From positions 1 through 64,000 of the forward strand of contig DATJEU010000006.1 of the NCBI GenBank assembly GCA_035496255.1: 64,000 bases of DNA, read 5' to 3'. Positions 27,399 through 35,473 of the stretch are shown in pieces. How positions within the stretch are numbered: the stretch's first letter is position 1; every line of letters starts with the position of its first letter. The DNA comes from Gp6-AA40 sp035496255. GTDB lineage: Bacteria; Acidobacteriota; Vicinamibacteria; Vicinamibacterales; UBA2999. The notes under the pieces were generated by a model. The model was not told where the DNA came from and made no database searches. It saw only the letters and a list, made by a program, of their open reading frames with translations. Made by a program: the position numbers and the translations under genes.

Positions 27399-28173
27399 AG
27401 AAATGATTCATCGGCCCATCGCCGTGCCCGAGGTGCGGCGCATGCCGGATGGCGCCCGCGACGTACTGCTGCGCCAGCGGAATCGCTTCAATCACGGATC
27501 GACCGAGCGCGAGGTGAGCGGTGATCGCTGACGCGAATGTGCACCCGGTGCCGTGTGTGTGGCGCCCGGCAACGCGCTCACCACGGAATTCGTGAAACGT
27601 GTGGCCGTCAAAGAGCAGATCCGAAATGCCGGGCGTGGCGAGGTGACCGCCGGTAATCAGCACGTTCGCCGCGCCGAGCGCGGCAAGGGCGCGAGCGGCC
27701 TCGCGGCGATCGGCTTCGGACTCGATCGCGAACCCCGCCAGCGCCGCGGCTTCGGTCACGTTCGGTGTGACGAGCAATGCGCGCGGCAGCAGTTCCGTCG
27801 TCAGCGCTGCCACCGCTTCATCGTCCAGCAGCCGGTCGCCGCTGCTCGCCACCATCACGGGATCGATCACCAGGAGCGGGATCTCGAGATCGGCGACCGC
27901 AGCGGCCACCGCTTCGACGATGGCGGCGTTGGGAAGCATTCCCGTCTTCGCCGCGTGCACGCCAATGTCGGAAACGACCGCTTCAATCTGCGCGGTGACG
28001 AGATCGGCAGGAATCGCCTGAAACGTTGAAACACCGAGGGTGTTCTGCGCGGTAACCGCGGTGATGGCGGTCGTGCCGTACACCGCGTGCGCGCTGAACG
28101 TCTTGAGGTCGGCCTGGATGCCGGCGCCCGCGCCCGAATCGCTTCCGGCGATGGAGAGTGCGACGCGCGTCAG
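27388..28173 (-). CDS. thiD: Hydroxymethylpyrimidine (phosphomethylpyrimidine) kinase
   Basis: The conserved ThiD N-terminus (RVALSIAGSDSGAGAGIQAD) is encoded upstream of the first conventional start codon, GTG 28081-28083. The reading frame is open through it, and the only fitting start is CTG 28171-28173, which overlaps the bioY stop (CTGA). With that start the protein is 261 residues, normal for ThiD. Other hallmarks are VMVASSGDRLLDDEAV and HGTGCTFASAITAHL. It phosphorylates HMP and HMP-phosphate in thiamine synthesis. No TPP riboswitch is visible. Confidence 0.92.
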   Translation of the reverse strand: MTRVALSIAGSDSGAGAGIQADLKTFSAHAVYGTTAITAVTAQNTLGVSTFQAIPADLVTAQIEAVVSDIGVHAAKTGMLPNAAIVEAVAAAVADLEIPLLVIDPVMVASSGDRLLDDEAVAALTTELLPRALLVTPNVTEAAALAGFAIESEADRREAARALAALGAANVLITGGHLATPGISDLLFDGHTFHEFRGERVAGRHTHGTGCTFASAITAHLALGRSVIEAIPLAQQYVAGAIRHAPHLGHGDGPMNHFWRA

Positions 28174-28781
28174 TGAGCTCTTCCCACCAGGCGCCAGAGG
28201 CCGGGCACGATCGCGGCCGCGAACAGGAGCTTGGTGACGTCGGCGAGGACGAAAGGTGCGACGCCGGCCACGAACGCGGCGCGCAGGCCGGTCGCGGCGG
28301 ACGCGTCGTTGACGCGAGCGAAGAGTCCCAGCCAGCTCACACCGCAGGCGTAGACGATCGCGAGCCCGGCAACCATCGCCATCACCGACGTGACGTATCG
28401 GCGATCGAAGCCGCGCTCGGCGAGGTAACCGACGGCGAACGCCGCGACCGGGTACGACATCAGGTATCCGCCGGTCGGCCCGAGCAGGCGCAGCGCGCCT
28501 GGCGGCAGTGTCGGCGAGGCGGCGAACACTGGAAGGCCGATGATCCCGAGCGCGAGATAGAGCACCTGACTGGTCGCGCCGAGCCGCGATCCGAGTGCCA
28601 GTCCCCCCAGCAGCACGACCATCGGCTGGAACGTGAACGGCACGGCTGTGAACGGCAGCGGGATGCTGATTTGTGCCGCCGCGGCCGTGAGCGCGGTGAT
28701 GAACAGCATCGAGACGAAACGGATCGCCGCGGTGTGATCGCGGCGCGCCGCCACCGTGTGCAGCAGGGTCGACGAGGTCAT
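28170..28781 (-). CDS. bioY: BioY-family biotin ECF transporter substrate-binding protein
   Basis: I place the start at ATG 28779-28781 (203 residues). The longer frame runs through the preceding gene. The protein has about six hydrophobic helices and the BioY-family patterns ISIPLPFTAVPFTFQPMVVL, GPTGGYLMSYPVAAF and VAPFVLADVTKLLFAA. BioY alone or with a shared ECF energizing module imports biotin. No bioM/bioN homologue is nearby. It lies 13 nt after a methyltransferase gene and its stop overlaps the thiD CTG start. Confidence 0.9.
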   Translation of the reverse strand: MTSSTLLHTVAARRDHTAAIRFVSMLFITALTAAAAQISIPLPFTAVPFTFQPMVVLLGGLALGSRLGATSQVLYLALGIIGLPVFAASPTLPPGALRLLGPTGGYLMSYPVAAFAVGYLAERGFDRRYVTSVMAMVAGLAIVYACGVSWLGLFARVNDASAATGLRAAFVAGVAPFVLADVTKLLFAAAIVPGLWRLVGRAH

Positions 28782-28794
28782 GACCGGGATCTTA

Positions 28795-29466
28795 CTACCG
28801 GCCCAGAACGAGCAAGTACTGGTAGGGCAGGTTCTGGTGCGCGAGCACGCGCAGGCCGGCGGCGCGCGCATCGGCTTCGACGGCGGCGACGTCCACGCGC
28901 CCCTCATCAGGTCCGGGTCCGCCGTGTCCCGGCTTGTAGTTCACGACACCGAGTCGGCCCGCGGGCTTGAGCGCTGTCGCCAGGTTGTGGAGGAAGGTCA
29001 CGCGATCGGCGACGTCGACTTCCGGATAGGTGTCGACGACGAGGACGGCGTCGAGGACGCCTTCCGGCAGATTCGGCGAACTGCCGACGCCGCGCCGTGT
29101 TTCGACGTTGCGCAGCCCTTCGCGACTGACGCGCCGGCGAATCGACTCGAGCATCTCTGGCTGCACGTCCTGCGCATAGACCACGCCGTTCGGGCCGACG
29201 CGGTTCGCGAGATGAATCGTGAACCAGCCGGCGCCGGCACCGATGTCCGCCACCTTCGAGCCCTCGGCGATGTTCAGGGCGTCCATGATCTCGTCCGGCT
29301 TCTGCCATTGGGCGCGGTCGGGCGCTTCGAGCGCACCGAGATCCTCGGGCCGAAAGAGTGGGCGATGTCCCTTGAGTGACTGCGCGCCCTGGTCCGCGCG
29401 CAGCAGACCACGGCACGGCACCGCCATGCATGCGACGAGCAGGCCGAGCAGCGTCCGTCGCGTCAC
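28795..29466 (-). CDS. Exported class I SAM-dependent methyltransferase
   Basis: The start is GTG 29464-29466, overlapping the aspA stop (GTGA). The 223-residue protein opens with a signal-peptide-like segment (MTRRTLLGLLVACMAVPCRG). The methyltransferase core has VADIGAGAGWFTIHLA (SAM-binding), QDVQPEMLE, and AVLVVDTYPEV. Substrate is unknown; the family is often annotated as a UbiE-like or PCMT-like methyltransferase. A periplasmic SAM enzyme is odd because SAM is cytoplasmic, so the hydrophobic N-terminus may instead be a membrane anchor. Confidence 0.78.
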   Translation of the reverse strand: MTRRTLLGLLVACMAVPCRGLLRADQGAQSLKGHRPLFRPEDLGALEAPDRAQWQKPDEIMDALNIAEGSKVADIGAGAGWFTIHLANRVGPNGVVYAQDVQPEMLESIRRRVSREGLRNVETRRGVGSSPNLPEGVLDAVLVVDTYPEVDVADRVTFLHNLATALKPAGRLGVVNYKPGHGGPGPDEGRVDVAAVEADARAAGLRVLAHQNLPYQYLLVLGR

Positions 29467-30866
29467 GGCTTCTTCCCCGGAATACCTGGCGTCGTCATCG
29501 ACTCCGCCGAGAGTACGCGATCGAGCTGCGCCGACTCCATCAGTTTGCGCTCGAGCACGAGCTCGCGAATCGGTCGGCCGGTCTTCACCGATTCCTTGGC
29601 GATTTCCGCGGTCTTTTCGTAACCGATGTAGGGGCTGAGCGCCGTCGCGACGGCGGTGCTGCGATCCATCAGCGTACGGCAGCGGTCCGCATCGGCCTCG
29701 ATGCCGTCGACCGTGCGCGTGCGCAGGGCGTCCATTGCGTTGCGGAGGATGATCGAGGCGTGCAGCGCGTTCCACGCGATCACCGGCATCATCACGTTCA
29801 GTTCGAGCTGGCCCGCCTCCGACGCGGTGCACACGGTCATGTCGCAGCCAATGACCTGGAAGCACACCTGGTTGACCATCTCAGGGATCGACGGATTGAC
29901 CTTGCCCGGCATGATCGACGATCCAGGCTGCACCGCCGGCAGCGCGATCTCGCTGAGGCCGGCGCGCGGACCCATGGAGAGCAGGCGCAGGTCGTTGGCG
30001 ACCTTCGTGAGTTCCACCGCGAGGCGGCGCATCGCGCTCGAATACGCGAGCACGTCGCCCATGCTCTGGGTGAGGCGAAACCGGTTCTCTGCCGTGCGCA
30101 GTTGGATTCCCGTGAAGCGACGCAGGTGTGCCACGGCCCGCTCGGCGTAGTCCTCACCGGCGTTCAGCCCGGTGCCCACCGCGGTCGCGCCGAGGTTCAG
30201 CTCTTTCAACTGTTCGGCCGTACGCGACAGATCGTCGGCGCCGCGCGCGATGCAGGCGCCATAGCCACCGAACTCCTGGCCCAGCGTCATGGGTACCGCG
30301 TCCTGCAGATGCGTGCGCCCGACCTTCAAGACGTCAGCGAACTGTGCGGCTTTGCGATCGAATGCCTGCGCCAGCATCTGTGCGGCGGTGGACAGCGGCG
30401 TGTGGGCCAGCAGCAGCGCGAGGCGAGTGGCGGTCGGGAAGACGTCATTCGTCGACTGCCCCATGTTGACGTGATCGTTCGGATGAACCAGCGTGTACTC
30501 GCCGCGCCGTCCACCAAGGAGCTCCGACGCACGATTGGCGAGCACCTCGTTGGTGTTCATGTTGTGCGACGTACCGGCCCCCGCCTGGTACACGTCGACG
30601 ATGAACTGGTCGCGCAGGGCGCCGCCGAGGATCTCGTCCGCTGCCCGGACGATCGCGTCGCCGACCCTCGCATCCAGGCGCTTCAGCGTGGTGTTTGCGC
30701 TTGCAGCGGCCTTCTTGATGAGAACGGTGGCGGTGACGAGATCGGCCGGGGCGTGCAGGCCGCTGATCGGGAAATTCTCGACCGCTCGCGCCGTCTGGAT
30801 GCCGTAATACGCCTCCGCCGGGACTTCCCGGCGACCCAGGGAGTCGTGCTCGATTCGAGTGGTCAT
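29463..30866 (-). CDS. aspA: Aspartate ammonia-lyase (fumarase/aspartase superfamily)
   Basis: I use ATG 30864-30866 (467 residues); the longer frame crosses the promoter. Superfamily motifs are AGTSHNMNTNEVLANRA, HPNDHVNMGQSTNDVFPTA and the signature GSSIMPGKVNPSIPEMVNQV. AYYGIQTARAVENFPISG and AEAGQ-like SEAGQLELNVMMPVIA favour aspartase over class II fumarase. It interconverts aspartate with fumarate and ammonia. A class I fumarase is divergently encoded 47 bp away, so fumarate metabolism is grouped here. FumC remains a minor alternative. Confidence 0.85.
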   Translation of the reverse strand: MTTRIEHDSLGRREVPAEAYYGIQTARAVENFPISGLHAPADLVTATVLIKKAAASANTTLKRLDARVGDAIVRAADEILGGALRDQFIVDVYQAGAGTSHNMNTNEVLANRASELLGGRRGEYTLVHPNDHVNMGQSTNDVFPTATRLALLLAHTPLSTAAQMLAQAFDRKAAQFADVLKVGRTHLQDAVPMTLGQEFGGYGACIARGADDLSRTAEQLKELNLGATAVGTGLNAGEDYAERAVAHLRRFTGIQLRTAENRFRLTQSMGDVLAYSSAMRRLAVELTKVANDLRLLSMGPRAGLSEIALPAVQPGSSIMPGKVNPSIPEMVNQVCFQVIGCDMTVCTASEAGQLELNVMMPVIAWNALHASIILRNAMDALRTRTVDGIEADADRCRTLMDRSTAVATALSPYIGYEKTAEIAKESVKTGRPIRELVLERKLMESAQLDRVLSAESMTTPGIPGKKP

Positions 30867-30901
30867 GCCTCGACTGCCTCTACCTGCCCGATGGTCCACT
30901 T

Positions 30902-30907
30902 TATACT
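30902..30907 (+). promoter_or_regulatory. -10 element of the class I fumarase gene, possible leaderless start
   Basis: TATACT (30902-30907) ends 6 nt before ATG 30914, so transcription would start at or beside the start codon. The opposite strand of the 47-bp divergent region reads TATAAA, a possible -10 toward aspA. No good -35 is visible. Confidence 0.4.
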
Positions 30908-30913
30908 GAGCGG

Positions 30914-32431
30914 ATGCTCCCTTCATTCTTCGACAGCATCGTTTCGCTCATCATCAAGACGTCAACCGAACTGCCACCCGATGTGCGCGCCGCCATGAAA
31001 GTGGCGATGGCGCAGGAGCCGTCGGCGACGCAGTCGGGCCAGGCGCTGTCGATCATCGCGCAGAACATCGACCTCGCGGCCGACTGTGAAGGGGCGATCT
31101 GTCAGGACACCGGCATGCCGACCTTCGAGGTGGCGACGCCGGTCGGCGCCAATCAGCTCGTCATGCAGAAACAGATCCGGGAGGCCATTGCCGAGGCGAC
31201 GAAGCGCGGAAAGCTGCGGCCCAACTCGGTCGATTCGATTACCGGGGAAAACTCGGGCACGAATCTCGGGCCCGGCACGCCGATCATCCACCTTCACCAG
31301 TGGGAGCGCGATGACGAGATCGAGGTGAAGCTGATTCTGAAGGGCGGCGGCTGCGAGAACATGAATGCGCAGTACTCGCTGCCGACCGAGCTGGCAAACC
31401 TCGGTCGGGCGGATCGATCGCTCGCGGGTGTGCGCAAGTGCATCCTGCACGCCGTGTGGAACGCACAGGGCAAGGGGTGCGCGCCCGGCGCGATCGGCGT
31501 CTCGATCGGCGGCGATCGCACGTCGGGTTACGTGCACGCGAAGGAGCAACTGTTCCGCACGCTCGATGACGTCAATCCCGATGCGCGCCTCGCGGAGCTC
31601 GAAGCGTCGATCATGGGCGAGGTCAACAAGCTCGGCATCGGCGCGATGGGCTTTGGCGGACGCGTCTCGCTCATCGGCTGCAAGATTGGCGTGCAGAATC
31701 GGCTGCCGGCGAGTTTCTACGTGTCGGTGGCCTACGACTGCTGGGCCTTCCGTCGTCTTGGCGTCGTACTCGATGCCCGCACCGGCGCGATCAATCGCTG
31801 GCTCTATCGCGACGAAAGCAGACCGGTGGCGGCGATGGCCGACCAGGCAGGGTTCCCGCGCACGGGTCGCGAGGTGGCGCTGCGCACGCCGCTGACCGAG
31901 GAGCAGATGCGCTCGCTCAAGGTCGGTGATGTCGTGTTGATTTCGGGTCGCGCCTACACCGGACGCGACGCAGTTCACCATCACCTGATGTCGCACGAAC
32001 CGCCGGTCGATTTGCACGGCGCCGTCCTCTATCACTGCGGTCCCGTGGTCAAGAAGGAAGGCGAACACTGGACGGTCACGGCGGCGGGCCCGACCACGAG
32101 CATCCGCGAGGAGCCGTACCAGGCAGACGTGATCAAGCGCTACGGCGTGCGCGCGGTGATCGGCAAGGGCGGAATGGGCGCCAAAACCCTGGCCGCGCTG
32201 CAGGAGGCGGGAGCGGTCTACCTGAACGCGATCGGCGGTGCCGCGCAGTTCTATGCCCGCACCATCAAGGGTGTCGATGGCGTCTCATTGATGGAGTTCG
32301 GCACGCCCGAAGCCATGTGGCACCTGCAAATCGAGGATTTTCCAGCCATTGTCACGATGGACGCCCACGGGCGGAGCCTGCACAAGGATGTGGAGCAGGA
32401 GTCGGCGCGGGAGCTGGCGGCCATCCGCTGA
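30914..32431 (+). CDS. Fumarate hydratase class I (alpha and beta domains fused)
   Basis: The 505-residue protein is the [4Fe-4S] type. Likely cluster cysteines are in GAICQDTGMPTFEV, LKGGGCENMNAQYSL and YDCWAFRRLGV. The C-terminal part (ISGRAYTGRDAVHHHL, then VIGKGGMGAKTLAAL) is the beta subunit that is separate in two-subunit relatives such as TtdA/TtdB. It reversibly hydrates fumarate to malate in the TCA cycle. The oxygen-sensitive cluster fits with the erpA gene that follows after 75 bp. Confidence 0.93.
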   Translation: MLPSFFDSIVSLIIKTSTELPPDVRAAMKVAMAQEPSATQSGQALSIIAQNIDLAADCEGAICQDTGMPTFEVATPVGANQLVMQKQIREAIAEATKRGKLRPNSVDSITGENSGTNLGPGTPIIHLHQWERDDEIEVKLILKGGGCENMNAQYSLPTELANLGRADRSLAGVRKCILHAVWNAQGKGCAPGAIGVSIGGDRTSGYVHAKEQLFRTLDDVNPDARLAELEASIMGEVNKLGIGAMGFGGRVSLIGCKIGVQNRLPASFYVSVAYDCWAFRRLGVVLDARTGAINRWLYRDESRPVAAMADQAGFPRTGREVALRTPLTEEQMRSLKVGDVVLISGRAYTGRDAVHHHLMSHEPPVDLHGAVLYHCGPVVKKEGEHWTVTAAGPTTSIREEPYQADVIKRYGVRAVIGKGGMGAKTLAALQEAGAVYLNAIGGAAQFYARTIKGVDGVSLMEFGTPEAMWHLQIEDFPAIVTMDAHGRSLHKDVEQESARELAAIR

Positions 32432-32436
32432 GCCGC

Positions 32437-32442
32437 TATAAT
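32437..32442 (+). promoter_or_regulatory. Perfect -10 element upstream of erpA
   Basis: TATAAT is an exact consensus -10, six bases after the fumarase stop. The -35 position is poor. The ~60-nt leader has repeated AATCAG/ATCAGGG words and a GGTC-AGC-GACC hairpin before an AGGAG ribosome site. Confidence 0.5.
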
Positions 32443-32506
32443 TAGAGGATTCCGCTGGTCAGAAATCAGGTATCAGGGTCAGCGACCAGGGACCAGGAGC
32501 GACGAA

Positions 32507-32857
32507 ATGATTAACGTGTCCGAGACGGCAGCCTCGAAGATTAACGAGCTGCTCGCCGAAGAAGGCAAGAGCGGGAGCGGCCTGCGGGTGTTCGTGCAGG
32601 GCGGTGGCTGCTCGGGCTTCCAGTACGGGCTGATGATCGAAGAAAGCAGCGGCGCGGGCGACCAGGTGTTCGAGTCGAATGGCGTCAAGCTGTACATCGA
32701 TCCGGTCAGCATCAGCTATCTGAATGGCGCCGAAGTCGATTTCGTCGACACCGTCACCGGCGGCGGCTTCACCATCAAGAACCCGAACGCGACCTCGACC
32801 TGCGGCTGCGGACAGTCGTTCAGTGTGGACGGCGAGAGCGCGGGCGCACATCACTGA
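32507..32857 (+). CDS. erpA: Iron-sulfur cluster insertion/assembly protein (HesB/IscA/ErpA family)
   Basis: The 116-residue A-type carrier has the three conserved cysteines C35 (VQGGGCSGFQYGL), C99 and C101 (TCGCGQSF), and DFVDTVTGGGFTIKNPNA. It accepts Fe-S clusters from a scaffold and passes them to apoproteins. ErpA and IscA cannot be separated by sequence alone. AGGAG precedes ATG 32507. The following Fur-rubrerythrin gene starts 9 nt after the stop, so the two are probably co-transcribed. Confidence 0.92.
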   Translation: MINVSETAASKINELLAEEGKSGSGLRVFVQGGGCSGFQYGLMIEESSGAGDQVFESNGVKLYIDPVSISYLNGAEVDFVDTVTGGGFTIKNPNATSTCGCGQSFSVDGESAGAHH

Positions 32858-32865
32858 TCCCCCGT

Positions 32866-33816
32866 GTGCCAACCGCTCTTCCTGATTTCAGCAAGCTGAA
32901 GCCGGCTGGCGGCAAACGCTCGAGCAAACGCGAGCAGATTGTCAGCGTCTTCCTTCGGCAGGAAGGGCATCTGAGCGCGGACGACCTCGTCGATCTGATG
33001 CGGCACGAAGATCGCCGCATCAGTCGCGCGACGGTCTACCGCACCCTCCAGTGGATGGTCGACACGGGCATCGCCCGCAAGGTCGACTTCGGCGAGGGCC
33101 GCTTCCGGTTCGAGCAGGGTTATCGGCAGCCGCGCCACTTCCATCTCGTGTGCAAGACCTGCAACGAATCGTTTGAGTTTCTCAGCTCGGACATCGAAGG
33201 CCTGATCGAGGAGATTGCGGGCGCACGCGGCTTCACGCCGGCGCAGAGCATCGTCCAGATCTACGGCCAGTGCGAAGACTGCCGCGGCGGCAAGCGCGGG
33301 GCGGTGAAAACCGAGCACGGACACAGCGATCTCGTGTTCGCGCGCGACGCGCTGCGGATTGCGATCGCCACCGAGCGCGGCGGCCTCGAGTTCTACACGC
33401 GTGCGGCGCGCGTCACGAAGGACGCCCGCGGACGGAAGATCTTCCAGGACCTCGCGGCGGAAGAGAAACATCATCTGGCCACGCTTGAAGAGCGATACGC
33501 GCAGCTCCTGCAGCGCGACCCGCAGCTCGACTCGCGGCCGACCTTCCTGTTCTTCAAGGGCGCCGCGCACGGACTCTTCGCTGAAGGAAGCGAACGGCTG
33601 ATTGGCGGCGTCAACGATCAGCAGGCGCTGCTCATCGGCATCAGGTGCGAGCGCGGATCGCATCGCTTCTTCAAGAAGTACGGCGAGCGCTTCGAGGATT
33701 CCGAAGGCAAGCAGATCTTCCTGGAATTCGCCGACGAAGAACGCGCGCACCTCGATCTGCTCGTGCGCGAATATCGCGCACTCGTCAAACGCCAGGGACG
33801 GCGAAGACATTCGTGA
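32866..33816 (+). CDS. Fur-family repressor fused to rubrerythrin-like diiron domain
   Basis: The 316-residue protein joins two domains. Residues ~18-140 are a Fur/PerR-type winged helix (RRISRATVYRTLQWMVDTGI) with HFHLVCKTC and structural zinc cysteines C96/C99 and C136/C139. Residues ~150-305 form a four-helix ferritin-like domain with a complete diiron ligand set: E170, E200-xx-H203, E262 and E292-xx-H295. Rubrerythrin-type sites react with peroxide or oxygen. I infer a one-protein iron or peroxide sensor-repressor. Start is GTG 32866, 9 nt after erpA, its likely co-regulated partner. The open frame shows no stop or shift at the junction, so the fusion is real in this sequence. Confidence 0.88.
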   Translation: MPTALPDFSKLKPAGGKRSSKREQIVSVFLRQEGHLSADDLVDLMRHEDRRISRATVYRTLQWMVDTGIARKVDFGEGRFRFEQGYRQPRHFHLVCKTCNESFEFLSSDIEGLIEEIAGARGFTPAQSIVQIYGQCEDCRGGKRGAVKTEHGHSDLVFARDALRIAIATERGGLEFYTRAARVTKDARGRKIFQDLAAEEKHHLATLEERYAQLLQRDPQLDSRPTFLFFKGAAHGLFAEGSERLIGGVNDQQALLIGIRCERGSHRFFKKYGERFEDSEGKQIFLEFADEERAHLDLLVREYRALVKRQGRRRHS

Positions 33817-33866
33817 TTCACGATTCGTGAATCGTGAATGCGGCCCCCAATCACGAATCACGAATG
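33808..33866 (+). promoter_or_regulatory. Nested hairpin linking fur-rubrerythrin stop and PHP gene start
   Basis: An 11-bp outer stem (33808-33818 with 33856-33866) pairs the region of the TGA stop (33814-33816) with the ATG (33864-33866) of the next gene. An inner 10-bp stem (33816-33825 with 33830-33839) is an alternative. No ribosome site precedes the ATG. The arrangement could couple translation of the two genes. The repeated ATTCGTGA/TCACGAAT words may also be a simple repeat. Confidence 0.5.
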
Positions 33867-34676
33867 GTCGATCTTCATCTTCATACCACTGCATCCGACG
33901 GCCGGCTGACTCCACTCGAGCTCGTCGCTGCTGCCGCCGCTGCGGGTGTGACGGTGATGGCCGTGACCGATCACGACACCATCGCTGCCTGTGCCGACGT
34001 ACGCGACGAGGCGCAGCGCCGCGGCATCGAAACGATCACCGGCATCGAGATCACCGCCGTTGAAAACAATCGCGACGTGCACATGCTCGGGTACTTTCTC
34101 GACACCGCAGATCGAGAGCTGGCGGCGTTCCTCGATCGGCAACGGGCGATCCGGCGGGCTCGCCTCGAGCACATCGGAGAGCGGCTCGCGGAGCTGGCGA
34201 TGCCGATCGACACGGCGCAGATCGTCGCCGCGAGCGCCGGCCGCTCGATCGGACGGCCGCAGGTCGCCGATGCCATGATCGCCGCCGGATACGTCGCGGA
34301 TCGACGCGAAGCGTTCGATCGGTGGCTCGGGAGCGATCGTCCGGCCTTCGTCCCGCGCACGGGCGCTGCGCCCGAGCAGGTCATCGCCACGGTTCATCGT
34401 GCCGGTGGATTGATGTCGCTCGCACACCCAGGGCGGACGAAGCTCCCGGATCCGCGCCTGGAGCGTCTTGCCGCGGCGGGCCTTGATGCCCTCGAGGTCT
34501 ATCACTCGGATCACGACGACGCGCTGATTGCACATTACGCGTCGCTGGCGGATCGTCTCGGCCTGTTGCGTACCGGCGGATCGGATTTTCACGGCGATCC
34601 GTCGCACGGCGTGAGCATCGGCGGTTCGACGTTGCCGCCCGAATACTGGACCCGCCTTCACGCCGCCGCACGCTGA
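33864..34676 (+). CDS. PHP-domain phosphoesterase (RNase AM/YciV-like)
   Basis: With ATG 33864 the protein is 270 residues and starts MVDLHLHTTASDG, motif I of PHP domains. VTDHDTIAA, GIEITAV and the C-terminal GGSDFHGDPSHG complete the metal-binding set. Relatives such as YciV/RNase AM are 5'-3' exonucleases acting on nucleotides or short RNAs, or nucleoside 3',5'-bisphosphate phosphatases. A GTG ten codons upstream (33834) is an alternative start. There is no Shine-Dalgarno sequence, and the ATG lies in a predicted stem. Confidence 0.85.
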   Translation: MVDLHLHTTASDGRLTPLELVAAAAAAGVTVMAVTDHDTIAACADVRDEAQRRGIETITGIEITAVENNRDVHMLGYFLDTADRELAAFLDRQRAIRRARLEHIGERLAELAMPIDTAQIVAASAGRSIGRPQVADAMIAAGYVADRREAFDRWLGSDRPAFVPRTGAAPEQVIATVHRAGGLMSLAHPGRTKLPDPRLERLAAAGLDALEVYHSDHDDALIAHYASLADRLGLLRTGGSDFHGDPSHGVSIGGSTLPPEYWTRLHAAAR

Positions 34677-34686
34677 TCGCGGCGCC

Positions 34687-35394
34687 ATGTCTACCGCGCT
34701 CCTGCAGGTTCGGAACATCGTCAAGGACTATCGCGCCCTGCGGCCGCTGCGGCTGCAGTCGCTCGACCTGCAGCCGGGCGAGCAGCTCGCGCTGCTTGGG
34801 TTCGATCAGGCCGCAGCCGAAGTGCTGGTGAACCTGTTGACCGGTGCGCTGCTGCCGGACGCGGGCACCGTGAGCCTCTTCGGGGAGCCGACGAGCGCGA
34901 TTACAAATGCGGAAGGCTGGGTTCGATTTCTGGACCAGTTCGGCCTGATCAGCGAGCGCGCGGTCATGCTCGACCAGCTCTCGGCCGGGCAGAACCTGGC
35001 CATGCCACTGTCACTGAGTGTGCAATCGATGCCCCCGGAGGTACGTGACGCGGTTCGGGGCCTGGCGGGTGAGGTGGGCCTGAGCGCAGAAGAGCTGGAA
35101 CGGCCGCTCGGGTCGCTCCCGGCTCTTCATCGCCAACGCGTCCGTCTTGGGCGTGCCGTGGCGCTGTCACCCCGCGTGTTGCTCGCTGAACACGCTAATG
35201 CACCGCTGTCGGGACCCGATACGCGGACGTTTGCCGGCGATTTGGCGCGCGTCGCCGCCACTCGCGGCATGGCCCTGCTGGTCCTCACCGCGAATCGCGA
35301 CTTTGCCACGTCAATAACCTCGAAGGTCGCAACGCTTCAGCCTGCAACCGGCGAGCTCAAGCCCCTGCCAGGCTGGCGGCGATGGCTGCCGTAG
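34687..35394 (+). CDS. Degenerate ABC-type ATPase domain protein
   Basis: The 235-residue protein follows the ABC ATPase fold throughout (LLQVRNIVKDYRALRPLRLQ, a D-loop-like tail and the HRQRVRLGRAVALSP region). Catalytic motifs are broken. The Walker A position reads LLGFDQAAAEVL, with Ala44 where Lys is required. The signature LSGGQ is replaced by LPALH. Walker B reads LLAEHAN, losing the Asp but keeping the Glu. It probably cannot hydrolyse ATP and may be a regulatory or scaffold subunit. No permease is adjacent. It follows the PHP gene by 10 nt. Confidence 0.8.
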   Translation: MSTALLQVRNIVKDYRALRPLRLQSLDLQPGEQLALLGFDQAAAEVLVNLLTGALLPDAGTVSLFGEPTSAITNAEGWVRFLDQFGLISERAVMLDQLSAGQNLAMPLSLSVQSMPPEVRDAVRGLAGEVGLSAEELERPLGSLPALHRQRVRLGRAVALSPRVLLAEHANAPLSGPDTRTFAGDLARVAATRGMALLVLTANRDFATSITSKVATLQPATGELKPLPGWRRWLP

Positions 35395-35473
35395 CCGGGC
35401 TTCGGGGGCGGGAACGGAACTTGATCCTCGCGTCGAAGGGCCATCTGGGGATGACCCGCGGAGGTTAGTCGAC

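Noticed and set aside
28100..28800. TPP riboswitch before thiD or biotin operator before bioY
   Set aside because: The genes overlap or are spaced by about a dozen bases with no leader. No THI-box words were seen.
29376..30998. 540-codon plus-strand frame opposite aspA
   Set aside because: Antisense of a strongly conserved ammonia-lyase gene; the product is Arg/His-rich without motifs.
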